Shown: piece after piece, positions 1 to 7,082 of the stretch
Numbering within the stretch: the stretch's first letter is position 1
How the letters are laid out: every line of letters starts with the position of its first letter
NCBI GenBank assembly: GCA_018901555.1
Contig: JAHIER010000054.1
Coordinates: forward strand, 1-10,370
DNA: 10,370 bases
Direction: 5' to 3'
From: Patescibacteria group bacterium
GTDB lineage: Bacteria > Patescibacteriota > Minisyncoccia > UBA9983
Notes under the pieces: model-generated
The model's database searches: none
Told to the model about the DNA's origin: nothing
The model's input: only the letters and a program-made list of their open reading frames with translations
Position numbers and translations under genes: made by a program

Positions 1-925
1 TAAAAATATCCGTTAATTCCCTAGATTCATAAGTCATTCCGCCAATATGAGGAACTATAATGACATTGCGATTATTTTTAGAATATTCCACCAAGGGATG
101 ATTGGAAAAATTATTATCAAATTCCAGCTCATCCGCCAAAACATCAGCGCCATAGCCGGCTATTTTTTTGTTTTCCAATGCCTCCAATAATTCTTCTTCA
201 TTGACTATTTTCCCGCGCGAAGTATTAATCAAAAATGCGATGTTTTTCATTTTTAAAAAAGCTTCTTTGTTAAATAAATTTTCTGTTTCATTATTTAAAT
301 GAACATGGATAGAAATAATATCGCTTTGTTTAAGCAAATTGTTAAAATCCGTTTTTTCGTATTCTTTATTATCAATATTCGGGTCAAAATAAATAATTTT
401 CATTCCAAAAGCCCTAGCGTAAACAGCCATCATTCTGCCTAACCGGCCTAAACCGACAATCCCCAATGTTTTGCCGGATAAATTATATCCGCGGAATTTT
501 TCCCTGTCCCAATGATAATTCTTAACATCATCAAAAGACCATGGAATAAACCGCATCAAATCTATTGTCAGACCGAAAGCCAATTCAGCTGTGCCTGTAA
601 TAGTGTCCAAAAATTCATTTTCACCCCTTAAGCTTAAAATCTTAACGCCCTTGGATTCGGCATAATTTATATCAATATGATCAAGCCCGGTTGTGGCTGT
701 TATAATTATTTTTAAATTTTTCCCATTATCTATTATTTCCTTGTCTATATTAAGCCCTAATCCCACCGCAATAACATCATATTTTTCTACAATATTCAAA
801 AGGCTGTTCTGGTCCAAATCTAAATAATCAACTTGCCCCAGTTGAGCAAGAATTATTTTACCTTTTTCGGAAAATTTTTCTCCGATTGTGTTTAAAATTT
901 TAAAATTTGTATCTTTAGAACTCAT
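1..925 (-). CDS. D-isomer-specific 2-hydroxyacid dehydrogenase, 3' end outside the window
   Basis: The minus frame starts at ATG 925 and stays open to the window edge, giving 308 residues. The family reduces 2-keto acids, or oxidises D-2-hydroxy acids, with NAD(P)H in the cytosol. Seen directly: the Rossmann motif GLGRLG (158-163); an Asp ending the next strand (FDPN, D181), which usually favours NAD over NADP; and the three catalytic residues in family context, R237 in NTSRGKIV, E266 in ADVLADE and H293 in VPHIGGMT. Family members run about 310-340 residues, so only the last few tens are missing. The start overlaps the end of the cytidylyltransferase gene by 11 bases and has AAAAAGG just upstream, so the two are probably translationally coupled. 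The family is certain, but the substrate is unknown. The position suggests a keto or hydroxy acid used in the same surface-sugar pathway (inference). Confidence 0.93.
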   Translation of the reverse strand, partial: MSSKDTNFKILNTIGEKFSEKGKIILAQLGQVDYLDLDQNSLLNIVEKYDVIAVGLGLNIDKEIIDNGKNLKIIITATTGLDHIDINYAESKGVKILSLRGENEFLDTITGTAELAFGLTIDLMRFIPWSFDDVKNYHWDREKFRGYNLSGKTLGIVGLGRLGRMMAVYARAFGMKIIYFDPNIDNKEYEKTDFNNLLKQSDIISIHVHLNNETENLFNKEAFLKMKNIAFLINTSRGKIVNEEELLEALENKKIAGYGADVLADELEFDNNFSNHPLVEYSKNNRNVIIVPHIGGMTYESRELTDIF

Positions 926-1637
926 ATCCTTTTTGCTTTAATTCCTTCAACATATATTCCGCTTTCAGCCAATCCATTGGTTCATCAATATCTATGGAAC
1001 GCTCTTGAGGAACTGCAAGACCAACATTATAATTTCCATACAATCTGTTTTGCTCCATTAAAAGATTTCTTTGCATAGCATAAACGGCTCCGCTTCTTTT
1101 ATAAGCTGTTGGCAAATCCTGCCTTCTGATTCCTTCCTGTTCAGCCATACAATAATCCAAAACTCTATCTCCTTCCAATTTTTTTATTCTCATGGGATGA
1201 TAATTGCCCACTTCCATCAAAGAAACAGCGCTATCAGCTTTGTTTTTAATTAATTTTTTTAATGTGTTGTCTATATCATCGGGAATCCGAAATGGAGAAG
1301 TGGGCTGTAAAATCACAACATAATCAAAAACAATGCCTAGTTTTTCTTCCATAAATTTTATGGCGTGCTGCATAACCGGCAAATGAGGAGTATTGTTTTG
1401 AGCCAATTCTTTTGGTCTGACAAATGGAACATCTACCCCATATTTTTTTGCAACATCAATTATTTCTTCGTCTTCAGTTGAAACAATAAGATGAGTTATG
1501 AGTTTACTTTTTTTTGCTATATCAATAGTGTAAGCAATCAGCGGTTTATCGCCCAAAATTTTAATATTTTTCCCAGGAATCCCTTTTGATCCGCCGCGCG
1601 CGGTAATAACACCTAAAATATTGAAATTTTTATCCAT
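915..1637 (-). CDS. CMP-sugar synthetase, acylneuraminate cytidylyltransferase family
   Basis: This 240-residue protein has the single-domain layout of NeuA/PseF/LegF-type enzymes, which couple CTP to a nonulosonic acid such as sialic, pseudaminic or legionaminic acid and release pyrophosphate. Seen directly: the nucleotide-binding motif ARGGSKGIPGKN (13-24), QPTSPFR (111-117), RRQDLP (171-176), GAVYA (183-187), and IDIDEP (215-220), whose two Asp residues match the metal-binding pair of the family. The ATG at 1637 places the first motif at residue 13, as is usual. No Shine-Dalgarno is visible in the 41-base gap after the asparagine-synthase gene, so translation may depend on operon coupling. 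No sugar-acid synthase (NeuB type) lies in the window, so the sugar is undetermined. A KDO-specific KdsB is less likely because the motifs fit the neuraminate branch better. Confidence 0.9.
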   Translation of the reverse strand: MDKNFNILGVITARGGSKGIPGKNIKILGDKPLIAYTIDIAKKSKLITHLIVSTEDEEIIDVAKKYGVDVPFVRPKELAQNNTPHLPVMQHAIKFMEEKLGIVFDYVVILQPTSPFRIPDDIDNTLKKLIKNKADSAVSLMEVGNYHPMRIKKLEGDRVLDYCMAEQEGIRRQDLPTAYKRSGAVYAMQRNLLMEQNRLYGNYNVGLAVPQERSIDIDEPMDWLKAEYMLKELKQKGYEF

Positions 1638-1678
1638 ATTTATTAATTAAAAACTATCACAATAATAATTATTTGTCA

Positions 1679-3442
1679 TTAATCTTGTTGCGCGGAGTCA
1701 ATATATTTTCTCAGCCATAATTCCAAATTTACCCACTGCCAAATGAAAAAAGAATTATCTCCTTCTCCGTTAAAAAATTTATTTGCTTCCTCTAAAACTT
1801 TTTCTTGATTCCAATAAGGCCTTTGACCAAAAGATTCAGAATTTAAAATTTCTATAATATAATCCTTAAGATATTTTCTGAACCAAGGAGTTTGAATGGC
1901 GCCAAAAGTTTTTTTCGGCCTTTGTCCTGCATCACTAGGAACAATCTCTTTCATTGTTTCCCTTAATAAGAATTTCTGGACCCCGTTGTTTATTTTTAAT
2001 TCATCTGGCAGAAAAAAACACATTTCCACAATCCGGTAATCTAAATAGGGCTGACGCCATTCCCTGCCAAAAACCATGCTCATTCTATCATTAAACCTTA
2101 AAACTCTGGGCAATTTTGAATAAACAATATCCCTGTATTGAGCATTCAAAAGTTCTGATTTAAAGGGTCGTCTGTAAATAAAATTATGAAATTCTTTTTT
2201 CAAAAAACTATCTTTTAAAACATAGGTATTTATTTGCGTACTCATATCCTGGCTATATTTAAATCCTTGTTTTTCCTTCATCATATTTTCAATAAATTCA
2301 GGCTGATAATATTTATAACCGGCCAAAATTTCATCTCCGCCCTGGCCTTCTAAAACAACAGTGACTCCTTTGTCTTTTTCCAAGCCAGCCAATTGATGAT
2401 AAGCAATAGTTGGAATTCCCCCGTACGGCTCATCTTGAGATTCAATTAATTGGACTATTAATTCCATAACTTCTTCAGGTTTCAAGCAGGATCTATGCCA
2501 TTTATTTTTTTGCTTTTCATCTAAAAAATTTTTTATCAAAGAACACTCGTCATATTCCTCCTCCACTGAACACATGGAAAAAATATCCAGATTTCTGCCT
2601 GTAATTTTTTCCGCAAAAAATAGCAAAGTAGCAGAATCAAGCCCGCTGGAAAGATTAACACCAACTTTTACATCACTGCGCAGACGCAATTTAATAGAAT
2701 CGCTGAGCAATTCAAGAAATTTTTCTTTGGCTTCTATTAAAGAAATTTTGGACGGCGCTTTTTTAATATCAGCCAGATCCCAGTATTTAAAAATATCCAG
2801 CTTGTTATTTTTATAAACTAAATAATGTCCGGCCGGCAGTTTTAAAATTTTATTAAAAAAAGTCTCATTGCTGTGATCATATAATCCATATGCCAAATAA
2901 TCATAAATAATTTTGTCATTTGGTTCAGGCTTAATTTCCAAAGCAAGTAGCCCTTTAATTTCGGAAGAAAAACAAAAAACTTGCTCCGAGTTTATTGAGG
3001 AGTAATAAAAGGGCTTTACACCCAAACGGTCCCTAGCGCAAAAAAGTTCTTTTTTTTCTTCATCCCAAATAGCAAAAGCAAACATACCGTTAAATTTTTG
3101 AAGGCAATCTTTCCCCCATTTAATATAAGAAGCCAGTAAAACTTCGGTATCAGTCTTGGTTTTAAAATCATAAAAATTTTCCAGTTCTTTTTTTAATTCT
3201 AAATAATTATAAATCTCGCCGTTAAAAACAACGGCATAGCGCCCGTCATTGCTCAAAAAAGGCTGATGGCCCGCTAGAGATAAATCAATAATAGACAGCC
3301 GGCGATGGCCTAAAGCCACCCCGTCTTTTTCATTATAATAAGCGCCAAAATCATCAGGCCCGCGGTGCGATAAAACATCACGGGCTTTTTCAAACTCTTC
3401 CTTTTTGGGAATTTTTCCAATTGTCCCGATTATCCCGCACAT
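1679..3442 (-). CDS. asnB: Glutamine-dependent asparagine-synthase-type amidotransferase
   Basis: The 587 residues form two domains. The N-terminal class II glutaminase begins with catalytic Cys2 (MCGIIG), followed by SHRGPD (25-30), LGHRRLSIID (44-53), FNGEIYNY (73-80) and ARDRLGVKPFYY (136-147). The C-terminal synthetase has the ATP pyrophosphatase loop LSSGLDS (264-270) and EGQGGDEILAGY (365-376). Ammonia from glutamine is passed to an acyl-adenylate, which is aspartate in true AsnB. Paralogues inside polysaccharide loci are often thought to amidate sugar acids, and this position suggests the same (inference). The second position of the loop is Ser where Gly is common. The start is fixed by Cys2 and overlaps the upstream gene by 13 bases; AGGAG lies about 13 bases before it, a long spacing. 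The symbol denotes family rather than proven function. Confidence 0.92.
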   Translation of the reverse strand: MCGIIGTIGKIPKKEEFEKARDVLSHRGPDDFGAYYNEKDGVALGHRRLSIIDLSLAGHQPFLSNDGRYAVVFNGEIYNYLELKKELENFYDFKTKTDTEVLLASYIKWGKDCLQKFNGMFAFAIWDEEKKELFCARDRLGVKPFYYSSINSEQVFCFSSEIKGLLALEIKPEPNDKIIYDYLAYGLYDHSNETFFNKILKLPAGHYLVYKNNKLDIFKYWDLADIKKAPSKISLIEAKEKFLELLSDSIKLRLRSDVKVGVNLSSGLDSATLLFFAEKITGRNLDIFSMCSVEEEYDECSLIKNFLDEKQKNKWHRSCLKPEEVMELIVQLIESQDEPYGGIPTIAYHQLAGLEKDKGVTVVLEGQGGDEILAGYKYYQPEFIENMMKEKQGFKYSQDMSTQINTYVLKDSFLKKEFHNFIYRRPFKSELLNAQYRDIVYSKLPRVLRFNDRMSMVFGREWRQPYLDYRIVEMCFFLPDELKINNGVQKFLLRETMKEIVPSDAGQRPKKTFGAIQTPWFRKYLKDYIIEILNSESFGQRPYWNQEKVLEEANKFFNGEGDNSFFIWQWVNLELWLRKYIDSAQQD

Positions 3443-4806
3443 AATAATAAATATTCTCCTATTCTCTGGCCTGATCGGCCGTCTAATTTATAACATTGTT
3501 CTTCAACAATTCGTTTTCTGTTGTCTTTATCCAAAGATGGATTTTCCAAATACATATTTATATATTTCACCAGTTCATCAATATTATAAGCAATTTTAAC
3601 TCCTTTGGTTTTCATAATCGGCTGATAATGAACATGATGAATAGTATAAAACTTCCTTACGCTCTGATGAAATGGTTTCTGCTCCAGACCGTCAAAAGCA
3701 ATATTTACAATCGGCTTGTCAAAAACAGCAGCATCAATACTCATTGTTGAACAGGTATTGATAGTGACATCGGAATGAAAAAGAGAGTCCGCAAGATGAT
3801 CCATGTCGCTTTTTAAAATTTCTGAATAATTTTTATCTTCTTTTTTAATTATTGTTTTTGAGTCATCAATTACTACATGCCCGCTTGTTTTAACATTTTC
3901 CATTTTTGTTTTTTCAGTCGGGTGCTGGCGAAAAATTATCGTCAAATCATCCGGCAATCTTCCATCTAAAATTGCCTTGTCTAAAAGCGAAAGCGTTTGC
4001 CATTCTGTTGGATTAAGCGTACTGCCAATAGAGGCAAAAAGCAGAATTCTTTTTTGAGAATTAATTCCGAGTTTTTTGCAAAACTCTTCGCGTGAAATTC
4101 TTTTAGAATTAACATAATGATCAAAATGCGGCCATCCGCTTATAAAAATATCTTTTTCCTGCATATCAATATATTTTTCAGCTTCCTCTTTTATAATTTT
4201 GTTATAAGCGATAAGTTTATCCGGTAAAATTCTAAAAGGATATTTGGCTAAAGTAATATTGTCCCAGGCATTTATCATTCCTACGGAAAAAATTTTATTT
4301 TTTTTCGCGTGGCGAAGAAATGCCCTGTCTATTTTTGTGGTGAAATTGGAAAGAAAAATCAGATTCGGCTGATATTTTTCAAAATATTGCTGATAGCGAT
4401 TATCTTTAATAAAATAAAAATCAAAAAATCTTGTAATTGTTCTAAATATCTTTATATTTCCGAAAAGCAAAAGAAAAAACATTGAAATTAGATAGCGCGC
4501 CGGGCTCTTTTTGCCGTACAACAGCCATTCTTTTCTATTAAATCTGCCTGTGGGGCTATCTATATAAAAAAGCGCCAGCCGACCAAAAAGTTTGTCCATC
4601 CTTGAAATAAATTCCAACGGTTCATCTATGCCTTCAAAAATTATATTTTCGTTTTGAAATTCATTTTTATACTCTTCCAGTTTTTCAATTGGAACAAAAA
4701 TAATTACCCTAACATCTTTATTAGAAATCAGAGTTTTTAAAATATCGGTTCTCAGCACATTTCTTGCCTGAGGCCTGTAAAAAATAGGAATAAAAATGGT
4801 TTTCAT
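3430..4806 (-). CDS. GT-B-fold transferase-like protein, resembling CDP-glycerol glycerophosphotransferases (copy 2)
   Basis: This 458-residue protein has no signal peptide. Hydrophobic residues at about 105-130 could touch the membrane. Features expected of the C-terminal nucleotide-binding half of GT-B enzymes are visible: SGWPHFDHY (223-231), RQHP (293-296), and a Ser/Thr-rich loop followed by an acid, TCSTMSID (351-358), leading into a DKPIVNI strand. The His-Pro plus Ser/Thr pattern occurs in TagF-like glycerophosphotransferases and in several CMP-sugar-using transferases. The protein is clearly paralogous to the gene just upstream: MKTIF/MKTVF starts, the WDN(I/L)T segment, the HP motif, and matching C-terminal helices (INMYLENPSLDKDNRKRI here, VEMYLKDSSIDRKNRKKI there). 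Its ATG lies four bases after the upstream stop with no Shine-Dalgarno, implying coupled translation. Fold and glycan role are likely; donor and acceptor are unknown. Confidence 0.72.
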   Translation of the reverse strand: MKTIFIPIFYRPQARNVLRTDILKTLISNKDVRVIIFVPIEKLEEYKNEFQNENIIFEGIDEPLEFISRMDKLFGRLALFYIDSPTGRFNRKEWLLYGKKSPARYLISMFFLLLFGNIKIFRTITRFFDFYFIKDNRYQQYFEKYQPNLIFLSNFTTKIDRAFLRHAKKNKIFSVGMINAWDNITLAKYPFRILPDKLIAYNKIIKEEAEKYIDMQEKDIFISGWPHFDHYVNSKRISREEFCKKLGINSQKRILLFASIGSTLNPTEWQTLSLLDKAILDGRLPDDLTIIFRQHPTEKTKMENVKTSGHVVIDDSKTIIKKEDKNYSEILKSDMDHLADSLFHSDVTINTCSTMSIDAAVFDKPIVNIAFDGLEQKPFHQSVRKFYTIHHVHYQPIMKTKGVKIAYNIDELVKYINMYLENPSLDKDNRKRIVEEQCYKLDGRSGQRIGEYLLLCAG

Positions 4807-4810
4807 TTTT

Positions 4811-6127
4811 TTATTTTAAAATTTTATCTAAAAAATCGACATTGCGTTTATAAGATAAACCGTCTTTAAAACCGACTGTTTTTTCTATAATTTTCTTTCT
4901 ATTTTTCCTGTCAATTGATGAGTCTTTTAAATACATTTCAACAAACTTTTTAACTTCATCTATATTATGCGCTAAACGCACTGCTCCTTCTTCTATTAAT
5001 GGCCGATAATGAGCAAAAGTGACAATTGGCACTTTGCTGGTGCCAAAATCAAGACTGATAACCGGCATATCAAAAATTAAAGAATCCAGAGTGATAGTAG
5101 AAGAACGATTTATATTTATATTGCAGAATTTAAATATTCTGCGAACATTCAATCGGTCTTTTTCCTCCATTTCCACCTGCCAACCCTTTATCTTGTCGTC
5201 CTGCTTTACCGTGCCAGCCAATTCAACCCTAACATTGCTTAATTTTTTAAATTCCTCGTAAATACTTTCTCTTTCTAACGGATGCAGCCTTACCAACACA
5301 TTAATATCCATGACTGAAATCGCCCTGATAATATTTTTATGCAAATCCAAATTTGGATCAGTTGCAGTAGCCACTAAAACTGTCTTTTTATTTGGGTTAA
5401 GATTTTTACTTTTTAAAAATTCTTCACGCGTCATTTTATCGTCATCGTCTTTAAAAAAATTGTCATATCTTATAATGCCGGAAACAAAAACTGAATCTTT
5501 TGAATAGTAATGAAGCTCTATTGCTTCTTTTTTTATAATTTCATTCCAACAAATCATATAATCTGTTTTTCTGATTGAACGGGGATAAGTTGTCAGATTA
5601 TCCCAAGAAAAATTTATGCAAACACTCGGGATTTTAAATTTTTTGGCGCACAAAATCGCCCAGGCCTCCATAAAACTCAAGCCCGGGGTTGGCACAATAA
5701 CCAAACTTGGATTATGTTTTTTTATATATTCTAAAAAGATTTTTGATTGGGGCACAAAAATTTTTTCAAGCCAGAAAAAAAATCTGGGGCTGAAAAAATT
5801 ACTAGGCAATATCAATGCAATTTTTCTCAAAATATTTTTTCGCCAGTCATTTCCGGAATACAAAACATATCTGAATTGAACTCCGGGCTGATTATCAAAT
5901 CTCCTGATTAAAAACGGCCGAAGAATAGTATCAAACAAACTCCAAAATCTTCCCATTTTAAATGGAAATTTTATATAGGTTATATTCTCTGACTTATAGT
6001 AATCATCATTCAACTCCTGCAAAAATATAACAACTTCATATTTAGTCGCAAGATATTTTATATATTCGCCCTTCAACAAATCAGAAACATAGGAACGATG
6101 ATGAATAAAGAGAAAAACTGTTTTCAT
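4811..6127 (-). CDS. GT-B-fold transferase-like protein, resembling CDP-glycerol glycerophosphotransferases (copy 1)
   Basis: This 438-residue protein is the first gene of the leftward operon. I start it at ATG 6127 rather than at an in-frame ATG at 6163. MKTVFLFI then aligns with the paralogue's MKTIFIPI, the extra 12 residues are not conserved, and the predicted transcription start lies at 6127-6128. Visible motifs are SWDNLT (174-179), RLHP (280-283) and RSSTITLD (341-348) followed by DMPVISLDFG, the same order as in the paralogue. The SST loop and His-Pro are typical contacts for nucleotide phosphates in GT-B enzymes of the CDP-glycerol and CMP-sugar types. A hydrophobic, aromatic-rich stretch at about 103-125 may be a membrane contact. 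There is no Shine-Dalgarno, consistent with a leaderless message. It probably transfers a sugar or glycerol phosphate during surface polymer assembly; specificity is unknown. Confidence 0.72.
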   Translation of the reverse strand: MKTVFLFIHHRSYVSDLLKGEYIKYLATKYEVVIFLQELNDDYYKSENITYIKFPFKMGRFWSLFDTILRPFLIRRFDNQPGVQFRYVLYSGNDWRKNILRKIALILPSNFFSPRFFFWLEKIFVPQSKIFLEYIKKHNPSLVIVPTPGLSFMEAWAILCAKKFKIPSVCINFSWDNLTTYPRSIRKTDYMICWNEIIKKEAIELHYYSKDSVFVSGIIRYDNFFKDDDDKMTREEFLKSKNLNPNKKTVLVATATDPNLDLHKNIIRAISVMDINVLVRLHPLERESIYEEFKKLSNVRVELAGTVKQDDKIKGWQVEMEEKDRLNVRRIFKFCNININRSSTITLDSLIFDMPVISLDFGTSKVPIVTFAHYRPLIEEGAVRLAHNIDEVKKFVEMYLKDSSIDRKNRKKIIEKTVGFKDGLSYKRNVDFLDKILK

Positions 6128-6134
6128 TATAAAA

Positions 6135-6163
6135 AATATAACATGGCGATGAGCTGTTGGCAA
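6135..6163 (-). promoter_or_regulatory. Predicted sigma70-type promoter of the leftward glycan operon
   Basis: On the minus strand, TTGCCA (6163-6158) is separated by 17 bases from TATATT (6140-6135), which is preceded by an extended -10 TG. Each hexamer has one mismatch to consensus. Counting seven to eight bases onward puts the transcription start at an A at 6128 or 6127, on or beside the ATG at 6127. This predicts a leaderless mRNA. The prediction comes from sequence alone. Confidence 0.62.
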
Positions 6164-6167
6164 ACAG
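6154..6167. promoter_or_regulatory. Near-palindrome over the shared -35 region, possible operator
   Basis: CTGTTGGCAAACAG has perfect five-base arms, CTGTT and AACAG, with one mismatched pair in its four-base centre. It covers both -35 hexamers of the divergent promoters. The symmetry may simply follow from two opposed -35 boxes sharing bases, or it may bind a dimeric regulator. No regulator gene is present in the window. Confidence 0.4.
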
Positions 6168-6185
6168 ATAAATCTAGAGTAAAAT
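6157..6185 (+). promoter_or_regulatory. Predicted sigma70-type promoter of the zinc-ribbon methyltransferase gene
   Basis: On the plus strand, TTGGCA (6157-6162) and TAAAAT (6180-6185) are separated by 17 bases, each with one mismatch to consensus. The expected start is an A at 6193 or 6194, where the ATG at 6194 begins, again predicting a leaderless or nearly leaderless mRNA. The -35 overlaps that of the opposing promoter by five bases. Confidence 0.58.
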
Positions 6186-6193
6186 TAGTTTTA

Positions 6194-7057
6194 ATGAAAA
6201 ATATCTTAGATTTTTTAGCTTGCCAAAAATGCCTCGGCGAATTGTCTGAAGAGAAAGAAAAGATTGTTTGCAAAAAATGCGGTTCTTCTTTTGATTTAAA
6301 AAATAACAAGTATTATTTCACTCAAGTCAAAAAAGACATTAACCCTTCAACGGACATTAAAATTACGGACAGTAAAAAATGGACGGAGTGGCGCAAAAAA
6401 AATTTCGTTTTTTTTGAAACAGAATTAAAAAATATCCCTTTCGGCTCTTATGTTCTTGATATCGGGGCTGGCAAGGCACATTTTAAAACTTTGCTAAAAA
6501 ATATGAATTATTTAGCAATGGACTTTTTTGATTATGAGCCAATTAATGTTGTGACGGACATAACAAAACAATTGCCGTTTCAATCAAATAAATTTGACTG
6601 TTTAATTTTGTCCAATGTCTTGGAACATGTTTCTGAACCGCAGGCATTATTAAAAGAATGCCTGCGCATCTTAAAAAAAGACGGCATTCTTTTAATGACC
6701 GTGCCGTTTTTTATCAAAATTCATCAGGAGCCTTACGATTTTTACCGCTATACCCCATTTTGCTTTGAATACCTGCTTTCGCAGGCCGGGTTTGTAAAAA
6801 CTAGAGTAGAAAATATCGGGGATATTTTTGATATTTACAAAGTAATTAAAAAAGAATTGTTCAATGTAGTAAATCAAAATTTAACAAAAAATATAAAGAG
6901 CAGATATTTAAGAATTATACCGCGAGTTTTTTTAAAAATTTTTGAAATATCAATAAACACAGTTTTTCAAATAATAAAATCCTTAAAAATATTCACAAAA
7001 GCAAAGAAAGAAAAAACAAATTACAGCCATGGATATGGAATTGTGGCAAAAAAATAA
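6194..7057 (+). CDS. Zinc-ribbon plus class I SAM-dependent methyltransferase
   Basis: This 287-residue protein is the only plus-strand gene. A Trm112-like zinc ribbon opens it, with Cys10, Cys13, Cys26 and Cys29 (LACQKC and VCKKCG). A Methyltransf_11-type domain follows, with motif I VLDIGAG (87-93), an acidic residue after the second strand (MDFFD, 109-113), LPFQSNKFD (127-135) and NVLEHV (141-146), then VPFF and the FYRYT motif seen in many members. The C-terminus is Lys-rich and hydrophobic, possibly membrane-associated. I start at ATG 6194 because family members begin almost at the ribbon; an upstream in-frame ATG at 6098 would add 32 unconserved residues and overlap the divergent gene. 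It could methylate a sugar or lipid intermediate of the neighbouring glycan pathway (inference). Substrate is unknown. Confidence 0.85.
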   Translation: MKNILDFLACQKCLGELSEEKEKIVCKKCGSSFDLKNNKYYFTQVKKDINPSTDIKITDSKKWTEWRKKNFVFFETELKNIPFGSYVLDIGAGKAHFKTLLKNMNYLAMDFFDYEPINVVTDITKQLPFQSNKFDCLILSNVLEHVSEPQALLKECLRILKKDGILLMTVPFFIKIHQEPYDFYRYTPFCFEYLLSQAGFVKTRVENIGDIFDIYKVIKKELFNVVNQNLTKNIKSRYLRIIPRVFLKIFEISINTVFQIIKSLKIFTKAKKEKTNYSHGYGIVAKK

Positions 7058-7082
7058 AAAGGCCCTCATTTTATCAGGGCCT
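7048..7082 (-). terminator. Intrinsic terminator of the radical SAM gene
   Basis: The perfect seven-base inverted repeat AGGCCCT/AGGGCCT (7060-7066 and 7076-7082) encloses a nine-base loop. On the minus strand it begins directly after the TAG at 7083-7085, and a T-rich run (7059-7048, one A) follows it. On the plus strand the stem lies two bases after the methyltransferase stop but has no U-tract, so there it may only protect the 3' end. Confidence 0.9.

Noticed and set aside
1638..1684. Possible promoter before the cytidylyltransferase gene: ATGACA, 17 bases, TAGTTT on the minus strand
   Set aside because: The -10 matches consensus at only three of six positions, and the 41-base gap lies within a tightly packed same-strand operon. 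AT-rich sequence gives such matches easily.
6098..6193. Upstream start codons giving longer, mutually overlapping divergent proteins (ATG 6098 plus strand, ATG 6163 minus strand)
   Set aside because: The added residues do not match the paralogue or the zinc-ribbon family layout, they would overlap head to head, and both promoters would then lie inside coding sequence.
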